From contig NZ_CANLTQ010000009.1 of the NCBI RefSeq assembly GCF_947494025.1, positions 47,746 through 111,745 of the forward strand: 64,000 nucleotides of DNA, in the 5' to 3' direction. The notes under the pieces were generated by a model. It was not told where the DNA came from. It made no database searches and saw only the letters and a list, made by a program, of their open reading frames with translations. The position numbers and the translations under genes were made by a program. The DNA is from an uncultured Jannaschia sp. (lineage in GTDB: Bacteria; Pseudomonadota; Alphaproteobacteria; Rhodobacterales; Rhodobacteraceae). Below are positions 57,213 to 64,000 of the stretch, in pieces. The number at the start of each line of letters is the position of its first letter. Position 1 is the stretch's first letter.

Positions 57213-57859
57213 TCGCACATAGCAGCGGCTTTCGGGACGTGCCCGGAAAGACCGTTATCGCACACCGCAACGAGCCGTTGTCCGAGAGCCTCCTGCTTGC
57301 CGAGGGAATGATCGGGCGCCATGTCGCTTCCGCCGGCGAGGGGGCGACGCAACTCGTCGCCTTGCAGGTGCCCGGGGACTTCGTCGACCTGCACGGCTTT
57401 CCGATCGGCACCCTGGATCATGAGGTCCGCGCCGTGAGCGACGTCCGGATGGCCGTCTTTCCGCATGCGGCACTGGCCGAGCTGGTCCGGACCGACCCCG
57501 GCCTCACGATCGCGCTCTGGGGCATGACGATCATCGACGCGGCCATCCACCGCTATTGGTCGTTCCGCATCGGCGCCTTGCGCGGCATGGCCCGGGTCGC
57601 GAACTTCCTGGCCGAAATGGACATCCGCCTGCGGCAGGCGAACGCGGTCATCCGGTCGTCCTTCGACCTGCCGCTCACGCAGGCGCAGATCGGCGCGGCC
57701 TGCGGTATGACCTCCGTCCACGTCAATCGCGTGCTGCGCGACCTGCGCGAGACCGGCTGCTGCGTGATGCGGAACCGGCGGGTGTCGATACATGATCGTG
57801 ACGCGCTGCAGCGCATCGGACAGTTCGACCCGACTTTCCTGCAACTCCACCGCCCCTGA
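57173..57859 (+). CDS. Crp/Fnr-family transcriptional regulator
   Basis: 228 residues. N-terminal cyclic-nucleotide-binding-like barrel (VALQVPGDFVDLHGF, about 62-76), dimer helix, and a C-terminal winged helix PLTQAQIGAACGMTSVHVNRVLRDLRETG (about 164-192). No Cys cluster of the Fnr type, so the signal is not obviously oxygen. I prefer ATG 57173 because the stretch between an upstream in-frame ATG (57074) and 57173 has low third-position GC; the longer form would be 261 residues. It overlaps the 3' end of the GT4 gene and may regulate that operon or the purine genes downstream. Confidence 0.82.
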   Translation: MCRHVTPDQWERLIAHSSGFRDVPGKTVIAHRNEPLSESLLLAEGMIGRHVASAGEGATQLVALQVPGDFVDLHGFPIGTLDHEVRAVSDVRMAVFPHAALAELVRTDPGLTIALWGMTIIDAAIHRYWSFRIGALRGMARVANFLAEMDIRLRQANAVIRSSFDLPLTQAQIGAACGMTSVHVNRVLRDLRETGCCVMRNRRVSIHDRDALQRIGQFDPTFLQLHRP

Positions 57860-57934
57860 GATGACGCCGCGCGACCGGCTTGGCACAGCCGCGCCGGCGC
57901 CGCATCCTCGGACCGTGCCCCAAACGGAATCCCC

Positions 57935-58765
57935 ATGACCGATAGTCCCTACTTCATCCAGCGCGGTGGCCATCCGCCGCAGACGGACCTGCTCACCGAC
58001 CGCGCGGTCTTCACCGAGGCCTATGCGGTGATCCCGCGCGGCACGATGCGCGACATCACGACGAGCGCGTTGCCGTTCTGGGACGACACCCGGCTTTGGG
58101 TGATCGCGCGACCGCTTTCGGGCTTCGCGGAAACGTTCAGCCACTACGTGATGGAGGTGGCCCCGGGCGGCGGCAGCGAGCGGCCCGAGCCGGACCGGGG
58201 GGCGGAGGGCGCGATCTTCGTCGTGGGCGGGACGGTCCGGCTTGCGATCGGCGGCGCGACGCATGCGCTCGGGGCTGGCGGCTACGCCTTTCTGCCCCCC
58301 GGTTGCGACTGGACGCTGCGCGCCACGGGCGACGAACCGGCAAGGTTCCACTGGATCCGCAAAGCCTACGAGGCGGTCGACGGCTTGCCCCACCCCGATC
58401 CGGTGGTGACAAGCGACGCCGCGGTCGCGCCCACGCCGATGCCCGACACCGACGGACGCTGGGCCACGACGCGCTTCGTCGACCCGGCCGACCTGCGCCA
58501 CGACATGCACGTCACCATCGTCACCCTCCAGCCCGGTGCGGTGATCCCCTTCCCCGAAACGCACGTGATGGAGCACGGACTCTATGTGCTCGAGGGCAAG
58601 GCCGTGTACCGGCTCAACACGGACTGGGTGGAGGTGGAGGCCGGCGACTACATGTGGCTCCGCGCCTTTTGCCCGCAGGCCTGCTACGCGGGGGGGCCGG
58701 GACCGTTCCGCTACCTGCTCTACAAGGATGTCAACCGGCACATGACGCTTCCACGACGCGCCTGA
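57935..58765 (+). CDS. allE: (S)-ureidoglycine aminohydrolase
   Basis: 276-residue bicupin. Deaminates S-ureidoglycine to S-ureidoglycolate and ammonia, the step just before AllA. Signature segments: an AVIPRGTMRDI start, EGAIFVVGGTVRLAIGG and AGGYAFLPPG in the first cupin; TLQPGAVIPFPETHVMEHGLYVLEGKAVYRLN (metal His, Glu and Gln region about 189-220) and FCPQACYAGGPG in the second. Family ends with KDVNRH as here. It lies 24 kb from allA; no allantoate amidohydrolase or allantoicase gene is visible to feed it. Confidence 0.93.
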   Translation: MTDSPYFIQRGGHPPQTDLLTDRAVFTEAYAVIPRGTMRDITTSALPFWDDTRLWVIARPLSGFAETFSHYVMEVAPGGGSERPEPDRGAEGAIFVVGGTVRLAIGGATHALGAGGYAFLPPGCDWTLRATGDEPARFHWIRKAYEAVDGLPHPDPVVTSDAAVAPTPMPDTDGRWATTRFVDPADLRHDMHVTIVTLQPGAVIPFPETHVMEHGLYVLEGKAVYRLNTDWVEVEAGDYMWLRAFCPQACYAGGPGPFRYLLYKDVNRHMTLPRRA

Positions 58766-58808
58766 CGGGCCCGGTTGCGCGCGGCGCCCGCTCGTGACAC
58801 GTTTCGCC

Positions 58809-60605
58809 ATGTCGCCCGAGACGCTCCCCTCCTGGCCCGATGCGGCCCCCGATCTCATCGCCGTCGCCGCCGGTCGCGCGCCGGCCGAGACCGTGATCCG
58901 CGGCGGTCGCGTCGTGCTGGTCCAGACCCGCGAGGTTCTGGAGTGGGAGATCGCGATCGCGCGGGGCCGTTTCGCCTATGTCGGCCCGGATGCGAGCCAT
59001 TGCGTCGGACCCGAGACGAAGGTGATCGACGCGGCCGGGCGTTACGTGGTCCCGGGACTTTGCGACGCGCACATGCACGTGGAAAGCGGGATGCTGACGC
59101 CCGCCGAGTTCTGCGCCGCCGTCCTGCCGCATGGCACGACCGCGATGTTCACCGATCCGCACGAGATCGCCAACGTGTTGGGCCTCGACGGCGTGCGGAT
59201 GATGCACGACGAGGCGCGGATGCAGCCCTGTTCGATGTTCGTGCAGATGCCCTCCTGCGCGCCCTCCGCCCCCGGCCTCGAGACGACGGGCCACGAGATC
59301 ACGCCGGACGACGTGGCCGAAGCGATGACCTGGCCGGGTATCGTCGGGCTGGGCGAAATGATGAACTTCCCCGGCGTCGTCGCGGGCGACGCGAAGATGC
59401 TGGCCGAGATGGCCGCGACCGCGCGGGCCGGGCGCACGATCGGCGGTCATTACGCCTCCCCCGATCTCGGCCCCGCCTTCCACGCCTATGCCGCGGGAGG
59501 GCCGGCCGACGACCACGAAGGCACCTGCGAGACCGACGCCGTCGCCCGGGTCCGGCAGGGGATGCGATCGATGATGCGGCTGGGCAGCGCCTGGTACGAC
59601 GTCGCGACCCAGATCACCGCGGTGACGGAGCGCGGCCTCGACCCGCGCGGCTTCATCCTCTGTACCGACGATTGCATGGCCGGCACGCTGGTCCATGACG
59701 GCCACATGGACCGCGTCTACCGGCATGCGGTCGAATGCGGCTGCGATCCGCTGGTGGCGTTGCAGATGTGCACGATCAACACCGCCGCGCATTTCGGACT
59801 GGAGCGGGAGCTGGGCTCGATCGCGCCGGGCCGGCGGGCCGACCTGATCCTGACCGCGGATCTTCGCACGCTGCCCGTCGAGCGCGTGGTCGCGCTTGGA
59901 CGGACGGTCGCGCGGGACGGCGAGATGGTCGCGGACTGCCCGCATTTCGACTGGCCGGACGCGGCACGGAACACGGTGCATCCGGGCAAGACGCTGACCG
60001 GATCCGATTTCGCCATCCCGGCGCCGGAAGGCGCAACCGAGGTGAGCGCCCGGGTCATCGGCGTGGTCGAGAACCAGGCGCCGACCAAGGCGCTCACGCG
60101 GAGGCTGCCGGTCCGCGAGGGGCTGGTCGAGGGCGCGGGCGCGACCTGTCAAATCGCGCTGGTGGAGCGGCATCGCGGCACCGGCGGCGTGACCAACGCC
60201 TTCGTGGAGGGATTCGGCTATTCGGGGCGGATGGCGATGGCTTCGACCGTCGCCCATGACAGCCACCACATGATCGTCGTCGGTACCTGCCGCGCGCAGA
60301 TGGCGCTGGCCGCCAACCGCTTGGCGGAGATCGGCGGCGGCGTGACGCTCTGGTCCGAGGGTGAGGAGCGCGCCGCTATCCGCCTGCCCATCGCCGGCCT
60401 CATGTCCGACAGCCCGGCGGGGGATGTTGCGGACGCCGCGCGGGCGCTCGGCGCGGCGATGCGCGACGCGGGCTGCACGTTGAACAACGCCTTCATGCAG
60501 CATTCCCTGCTGGCCCTCGTCGTGATCCCGGAACTGAGGATCAGCGATCTGGGTCTGGTTGACGTCACCCGCTTTGCCCTGACTGACCTTATCGAGACCG
60601 CATGA
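58809..60605 (+). CDS. ade: adenine deaminase
   Basis: About 598 residues, the family length. Converts adenine to hypoxanthine and ammonia. Amidohydrolase metal motif GLCDAHMHVESGMLTPAEF, TTAMFTDPHEIANVLG, GLGEMMNFPGV, GHYASPDLGPAFHAYAAGGPADDHEGT (His near 215 and 235), LCTDDC and PGRRADLILTADL; C-terminal HDSHHMIVVG. Start taken at ATG 58809; a GTG five codons upstream (58794) is possible, neither with a clear ribosome site. Its stop overlaps amn (ATGA), so adenine-releasing and adenine-deaminating enzymes are coupled. Confidence 0.95.
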   Translation: MSPETLPSWPDAAPDLIAVAAGRAPAETVIRGGRVVLVQTREVLEWEIAIARGRFAYVGPDASHCVGPETKVIDAAGRYVVPGLCDAHMHVESGMLTPAEFCAAVLPHGTTAMFTDPHEIANVLGLDGVRMMHDEARMQPCSMFVQMPSCAPSAPGLETTGHEITPDDVAEAMTWPGIVGLGEMMNFPGVVAGDAKMLAEMAATARAGRTIGGHYASPDLGPAFHAYAAGGPADDHEGTCETDAVARVRQGMRSMMRLGSAWYDVATQITAVTERGLDPRGFILCTDDCMAGTLVHDGHMDRVYRHAVECGCDPLVALQMCTINTAAHFGLERELGSIAPGRRADLILTADLRTLPVERVVALGRTVARDGEMVADCPHFDWPDAARNTVHPGKTLTGSDFAIPAPEGATEVSARVIGVVENQAPTKALTRRLPVREGLVEGAGATCQIALVERHRGTGGVTNAFVEGFGYSGRMAMASTVAHDSHHMIVVGTCRAQMALAANRLAEIGGGVTLWSEGEERAAIRLPIAGLMSDSPAGDVADAARALGAAMRDAGCTLNNAFMQHSLLALVVIPELRISDLGLVDVTRFALTDLIETA

Positions 60606-62083
60606 CCCGCAAGACCGCGATCCGCACGCCCGACCTTTCGGAACCCCGACGCTTCACCGACGGCGTCGCCGCCGTGGCCGAACTCTGTCGTCTCTACCGG
60701 GAGGCGACGGACTTTCTGCGCCACGCCTTCCACGCGGCGGTAACCGAAGGGATGCCGGATTGCCGCTATCGCGCCTTCTATCCGGAGGTCCGCATCGCCA
60801 CGACGAGCTTCGCGCGCACCGACAGCCGCCTGTCCTTCGGCCATGTCGCCGAACCGGGGCAGTACGCCGCGACCATCACCCGGCCCGACCTGTTCGCGAA
60901 CTACCTGACGCAGCAGCTCGACCTGCTGATGCGCTCGCACGACGTGCCCGTCACGGTCGGGCCGTCGCAGACGGCGATCCCCGTGCATTTCGCGGTTCTG
61001 AACGACGCGGACGTGACCGTGCCGCAGGACGGCGTGCTGCCGTTCCTGATGCGCGACGTGTTCGACGTGCCCGACCTCAACACCACGAACGACGCCATCG
61101 TGAACGGCGTGGGCTTCACCTACGAAGACGGCGCGCGACCGCTCGCGCCCTTCACCGCGCAACGGGTGGACTATTCGTTGGCCCGGCTCGCCCATTACAC
61201 CGCGACCGACCCGTCCGATTTCCAGAACCACGTCCTGTTCACGAACTACCAGTTCTACGTGGAGGAATTCGTGGCCTATGCCCGCGCCGCGCTGCGCGAC
61301 CCGGACTCGGGCTACCGCGAGCTGATCGGCCCCCTTGGTCAGCGGGTGACGCCCGACGACCCGGACGCGCCGATGGTCGACCCGCCGAAGATGCCGCAGA
61401 TGCCGACCTACCACCTGACGCGCGACGACAGCCAGGGGATCACGCTCGTCAATATCGGCGTCGGTCCCTCCAACGCCAAGACGGCGACCGACCACATCGC
61501 CGTCCTGCGTCCGCATGTCTGGCTCATGGTGGGCCATTGCGCGGGGCTCCGGAACTCTCAGTCGCTGGGCGACTTCGTCCTCGCGCACGCCTATCTGCGG
61601 GAGGATCACGTCCTCGACGACGACCTTCCGGTCTGGGTACCGATCCCGGCTCTGGCGGAGGTGCAGGTCGCGCTGGAGGAAGCGGTGGAATCCGTCACCG
61701 CGCTGGAGGGTTACGAGCTCAAGCGCATCATGCGGACGGGCACGGTCGCCACGATCGACAACCGCAACTGGGAGCTGCGCGAGCAGGCCGGCCCGGTGCA
61801 ACGCCTGTCGCAGTCGCGCGCCGTCGCCCTCGACATGGAAAGCGCGACCATCGCGGCCAACGGGTTCCGCTTCCGGGTGCCCTACGGCACCCTTCTCTGC
61901 GTCAGCGACAAGCCGCTCCACGGCGAGTTGAAGCTGCCGGGCATGGCCTCGTCCTTCTACCGGACCCAGGTCAGCCGGCACCTTCTGATCGGAATCAAGG
62001 CGATGGAATCGCTCCGCGAAATGCCGTTGGAGCGCTTGCACAGCCGGAAGTTGCGAAGTTTCGAGGAAACAGCCTTCCTTTAG
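60602..62083 (+). CDS. amn: AMP nucleosidase
   Basis: 493 residues, close to the E. coli enzyme. Splits AMP into adenine and ribose-5-phosphate. N-terminal AMN domain (YPEVRIATTSFARTDSRLSFGHVAEPGQYAATITRPDLFANYL, about 60-103), then a purine nucleoside phosphorylase fold with NIGVGPSNAKTATDHIAVLRPHVWLMVGHCAGLRNSQSLGDFVLAHAY and ALDMESATIAANGFRFRVPYGTLLCVSDKPLHGELK. Coupled to ade by ATGA overlap, together forming an AMP-to-hypoxanthine route. Confidence 0.96.
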   Translation: MTRKTAIRTPDLSEPRRFTDGVAAVAELCRLYREATDFLRHAFHAAVTEGMPDCRYRAFYPEVRIATTSFARTDSRLSFGHVAEPGQYAATITRPDLFANYLTQQLDLLMRSHDVPVTVGPSQTAIPVHFAVLNDADVTVPQDGVLPFLMRDVFDVPDLNTTNDAIVNGVGFTYEDGARPLAPFTAQRVDYSLARLAHYTATDPSDFQNHVLFTNYQFYVEEFVAYARAALRDPDSGYRELIGPLGQRVTPDDPDAPMVDPPKMPQMPTYHLTRDDSQGITLVNIGVGPSNAKTATDHIAVLRPHVWLMVGHCAGLRNSQSLGDFVLAHAYLREDHVLDDDLPVWVPIPALAEVQVALEEAVESVTALEGYELKRIMRTGTVATIDNRNWELREQAGPVQRLSQSRAVALDMESATIAANGFRFRVPYGTLLCVSDKPLHGELKLPGMASSFYRTQVSRHLLIGIKAMESLREMPLERLHSRKLRSFEETAFL

Positions 62084-62125
62084 GGCAATTTCTCATCGAA
62101 TCGGCCGATTTGTCGTCGCTAATTC

Positions 62126-62154
62126 TTGTGAGCACACGATTTTCGGGTCTAGAG
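62126..62154 (+). promoter_or_regulatory. possible HU promoter
   Basis: TTGTGA at 62126-62131 is followed 16-17 bases later by TCTAGA/CTAGAG (62148-62154), about 40 bases ahead of the HU start, in a relatively AT-rich stretch after the amn stop. The -10 match is modest. Confidence 0.35.
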
Positions 62155-62193
62155 TCCCGCAACCAGTCACCAGCCCCCGGGGAGAAGAACCAG

Positions 62194-62484
62194 ATGGCCA
62201 ACAAACCGATGACGAAGACGCAACTCGTCGCCGCGCTTGCCGACAAGATGGAATCCGACAAGAAGACCGCGTCCTCGGCGCTGGACGCCCTGACCGACAT
62301 CATCACCGAGGAGGTCTCCGGCGGCGGTGCCGTCACGCTCCCCGGCGTCGGCAAGATCATGTGCCGCGAGCGGCCCGAGCGCATGGTGCGCAACCCCGCC
62401 ACGGGCGAGCAGTTCAAGAAGGATGCCGACAAGGTCGTGAAGATGACCATCGCGAAGGCGCTCAAGGAATCCGTGAACGGCTGA
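62194..62484 (+). CDS. HU/IHF-family DNA-binding protein
   Basis: 96 residues. Nucleoid-associated dimer protein. Helical N-terminus MTKTQLVAALADKMESDKKTASSALDAL, GGAVTLPGVGKIMCRERPERMVRNPATGEQFKK (beta-arm with RNPATGE, the HU signature containing the DNA-intercalating Pro) and VKMTIAKALKESVNG. Preceded by GGGGAG and followed by a clear intrinsic terminator, so it is a single-gene unit. HU rather than IHF is suggested by the arm sequence, not certain. Confidence 0.93.
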   Translation: MANKPMTKTQLVAALADKMESDKKTASSALDALTDIITEEVSGGGAVTLPGVGKIMCRERPERMVRNPATGEQFKKDADKVVKMTIAKALKESVNG

Positions 62485-62511
62485 GCGATCCGCTTCCAGG
62501 CGATCTACCGG

Positions 62512-62539
62512 GGGCTGCCGATCGGGCGGCCCTTTTTTT
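62512..62539 (+). terminator. intrinsic terminator after HU
   Basis: GGGCTGCC (62512-62519) pairs with GGCGGCCC (62525-62532), eight pairs with one U-G wobble, loop of five, followed by seven T (62533-62539). The classic form makes this the best-supported terminator in the window. Confidence 0.9.
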
Positions 62540-62559
62540 GCCCGTGCTCCGAGCCTCGA

Positions 62560-63486
62560 ATGGATTTCCGCGCCCTCCTCTACGGATTACTCTTCGCGCT
62601 GATGTGGTCCTCGGCCTTCAGCTTCGCGCGGATCATCGTGTCGGAAGCCCCGCCGATCCTCGCTCTCGTCCTGCGCTTCGGGATCGCAGGCGTCATCGGC
62701 GTGGGCGCCGCGTTGCTGATGGGGCAACGGATCCGGCTCTCCCGGGCGCAATGGCGAGCCGTCGTCGTCTTCGGCCTGTGTCAGAACGCGCTCTATCTCG
62801 GGCTGAACTTCGTCGCGATGCAGTGGATCGAGGCCTCGCTGGCCGCGATCATCGCCTCCTGCCTGCCGCTCACCGTCGCGCTGGCAAGCTGGATCCTGTT
62901 CGCGGAGCGCACGCGCTTGCTTGGTGTCGCGGGTCTCGTCGCGGGTGCGGTCGGCGTGATCCTCATCATGGGCACGCGTCTGCAAGGCGGGACAGACCTT
63001 CTGGGGGTCGTCTTCTGCCTCGTCGGACTGGTCGCGCTGACGGCGGCGACGCTGGCCGTGCGGGGCGCCTCGGCGGGGGGCAGCAACCTGCTGATGATCG
63101 TCGGCCTGCAGATGCTCGTGGGCTCCGCGGCGCTCCTCCCGGTCGGTCTGGCGCTCGAGACCTGGAACGTGACCTGGACCCCGCGTCTGGCGCTCGCCTT
63201 CACCTACACCACGCTGGTGCCGGGCCTGACCGCCACCTTCGTGTGGTTCCTTCTGGTCGGGCGGATCGGCGCGACCCCGGCCGCGACGTTCCATTTCCTC
63301 AATCCGTTCTTCGGGGTGCTGATCGCCTGGCTGCTGCTTGGCGAACGCCTGGGTCCGTCGGACGTGGTCGGCGTGATCATCATCACGCTCGGCATCCTCG
63401 CGGTTCAGATCTCTCGCCTGAACCGCGCCCGAACGCCGGGTCGGCCCGTCAGACCAGAAGGTCGTCCGCGATCCCGTCGAGAGTGA
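62560..63486 (+). CDS. EamA-family (DMT superfamily) transporter
   Basis: 308 residues with ten hydrophobic helices and two EamA repeats (about 5-135 and 148-288): FALMWSSAFSFARI at the start, GLCQNALYLGLNFVAMQWIEASLAAIIASCLPL, and LNPFFGVLIAWLLLGERLGPSDVVGVIIITLGI near the end. Such proteins export amino acids or other metabolites; substrate unknown. The C-terminal 20 residues are Arg/Pro-rich and overlap the convergent RTX gene by 38 bases, so the functional end may be near ISRLNRAR. Confidence 0.88.
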   Translation: MDFRALLYGLLFALMWSSAFSFARIIVSEAPPILALVLRFGIAGVIGVGAALLMGQRIRLSRAQWRAVVVFGLCQNALYLGLNFVAMQWIEASLAAIIASCLPLTVALASWILFAERTRLLGVAGLVAGAVGVILIMGTRLQGGTDLLGVVFCLVGLVALTAATLAVRGASAGGSNLLMIVGLQMLVGSAALLPVGLALETWNVTWTPRLALAFTYTTLVPGLTATFVWFLLVGRIGATPAATFHFLNPFFGVLIAWLLLGERLGPSDVVGVIIITLGILAVQISRLNRARTPGRPVRPEGRPRSRRE

Positions 63487-64000
63487 CGTCGCGGATCACC
63501 GCGAACGTCCGGTCGTCGTGCACGAGGAAGACGTCGCCGCGCTGCTGGTAGGATTCCTCGATCAGGTCCGACAGGGTGCCGTCGAACCGCCGCAGCAGGA
63601 GCTCGTCCCGTCCGACCCCGAAATCGAGGACCGTATCCATGCCCTGACCCTGGCCCGGGTGAAAGACGAACGTATCCGCGCCGCGCCCGCCACGAAGCAT
63701 GTCGCCGCCGCCATTTCCGATGATCATGTCGTGGCCATTGCCACCGAAAAGCGAGTCGGCGCCCGCGCCCCCGGAAAGCCGATCCGACTTGCTCCCGCCC
63801 TGCAGCACGTCGTCGCCGCTGCGACCGCGCAGGACGTCCTCGCCGGATCGCCCCTGGATCCGGTCATCCCCCTTGGTGCCGCGCAGGTTGTCGTCTGTCT
63901 TTCCGCCCTTGACCAGATTGAAGTCGGGTTCGGGTTCGGGTTCGGGTTCGGGTTCGGGTTCGGGTTCGGGTTCGGGTTCGGGTTCGGGTTCGGGTTCGGG
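63449..64000 (-). CDS. RTX-type calcium-binding repeat protein, C-terminal part (5' end outside window)
   Basis: 184 codons of a longer gene are visible; its start lies beyond 64000. Reading from the window edge: a Glu-Pro dipeptide linker encoded by the hexanucleotide repeat, then DFNLVKGGKTDDNLRGTKGDD and RTX nonapeptide repeats (GDDRIQGRSGEDVL, GRSGDDVLQGGSKSDRLSGGAGADSLFGGNGHDMI), then ADTFVFHPGQGQGMDTVLDFGVGRDEL, the usual C-terminal RTX module linked to type I secretion. Such proteins are often exported hydrolases, adhesins or S-layer-like proteins; the catalytic or binding part is unseen. A GTG at 63808 is internal and not the start. Confidence 0.85.
   Translation of the reverse strand, partial: PEPEPEPEPEPEPEPEPEPEPEPEPDFNLVKGGKTDDNLRGTKGDDRIQGRSGEDVLRGRSGDDVLQGGSKSDRLSGGAGADSLFGGNGHDMIIGNGGGDMLRGGRGADTFVFHPGQGQGMDTVLDFGVGRDELLLRRFDGTLSDLIEESYQQRGDVFLVHDDRTFAVIRDVTLDGIADDLLV
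63926..64000. repeat. (GGGTTC)n hexanucleotide tandem repeat
   Basis: Twelve and a half perfect GGGTTC copies reach the window edge and may continue. On the minus strand they encode alternating Glu-Pro in the RTX-type protein, a stiff linker between an unseen N-terminal domain and the RTX repeats. Unit length divisible by three means copy-number change alters linker length without breaking the frame. Confidence 0.95.

Noticed and set aside
63449..63808. Complete 119-residue gene starting at GTG 63808
   Set aside because: The same frame continues upstream through RTX repeats and the Glu-Pro linker to the window edge, so the GTG is internal.
63926..64000. Telomere-like or CRISPR-like repeat
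   Set aside because: Six-base perfect repeat without spacers, inside an open frame encoding Glu-Pro; it is a coding microsatellite.

Overview
The window is 64 kb of GC-rich, densely packed chromosomal DNA. Gene content points to an aerobic alphaproteobacterium of the Rhodobacterales/Rhodobacteraceae (roseobacter-like) group. The evidence is a glutathione-linked formaldehyde pathway with quinoprotein accessory genes, a FIST / NahK-ErcS-type kinase / LuxR regulator set, five transport systems with dedicated solute receptors (TTT, Opp ABC, two TRAP-DctP, one TRAP-TAXI), purine catabolism through PuuD, and an alphaproteobacterial SOS box of the form GTTC-N7-GTTC. No rRNA, tRNA, CRISPR array, insertion sequence or phage gene was recognised. 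Assignment of the organism is inference from gene content.

Layout. (1) 1-10.7 kb is a C1/formaldehyde island: fghA (cut by the window edge) and class III alcohol dehydrogenase, quinoprotein-associated periplasmic proteins (MBL-fold metallohydrolase, SoxYZ-like carrier, small secreted proteins), a LuxR regulator / FIST sensor / hybrid kinase operon, and gfa. No quinoprotein dehydrogenase lies in the window. (2) 10.8-13.8 kb: a tripartite tricarboxylate transporter whose TctA and TctB parts are fused. (3) 13.9-16.5 kb: glycogen synthesis (glgC-glgA). (4) 16.7-17.7 kb: a luciferase-like flavin monooxygenase. (5) 17.8-23.3 kb: an oligopeptide-type ABC transporter (oppABCDF). (6) 23.6-26.5 kb: a TRAP transporter of unknown substrate. 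(7) 26.5-30.3 kb: galU-otsB-otsA-TSUP, linking UDP-glucose supply to trehalose synthesis. (8) 30.4-33.1 kb: a two-gene DNA-repair operon (radical SAM protein plus DUF4130-UdgX fusion) behind a promoter that overlaps an SOS box. (9) 33.2-36.9 kb: urate-to-allantoate genes (puuD, uraH, puuE-uraD fusion) plus allA. (10) 37-40.2 kb: a TRAP-TAXI transporter. (11) 40.3-50.7 kb: a uronate catabolism island (aldo/keto reductase, kdgK, uxaC, TRAP transporter, kdgF, kduI, kduD, a UxuB/UxaB-like reductase, a GntR regulator). (12) 50.7-57.9 kb: a sulfotransferase facing an overlapping glycosyltransferase operon that starts with a sucrose-phosphate synthase/phosphatase-like protein and runs into a Crp/Fnr regulator. 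(13) 57.9-62.1 kb: allE, adenine deaminase and AMP nucleosidase. (14) 62.2-64 kb: HU with a clear terminator, an EamA exporter, and the C-terminal part of an RTX-type protein carrying a (GGGTTC)n repeat that encodes a Glu-Pro linker.

How the parts fit. The C1 genes take formaldehyde (presumably from a periplasmic quinoprotein elsewhere) through S-hydroxymethylglutathione to formate. The uronate island imports uronates by TRAP and channels both saturated (UxaC) and unsaturated (KdgF/KduI/KduD) uronates toward 2-keto-3-deoxygluconate and KDPG. The two purine blocks together run from AMP/adenine and from urate to glyoxylate, with the allantoate-hydrolysing step and xanthine oxidation not seen here. 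Genes within operons are tightly coupled by ATGA, GTGA, TTGA or TGATG overlaps, and non-ATG starts (TTG, GTG) are frequent.
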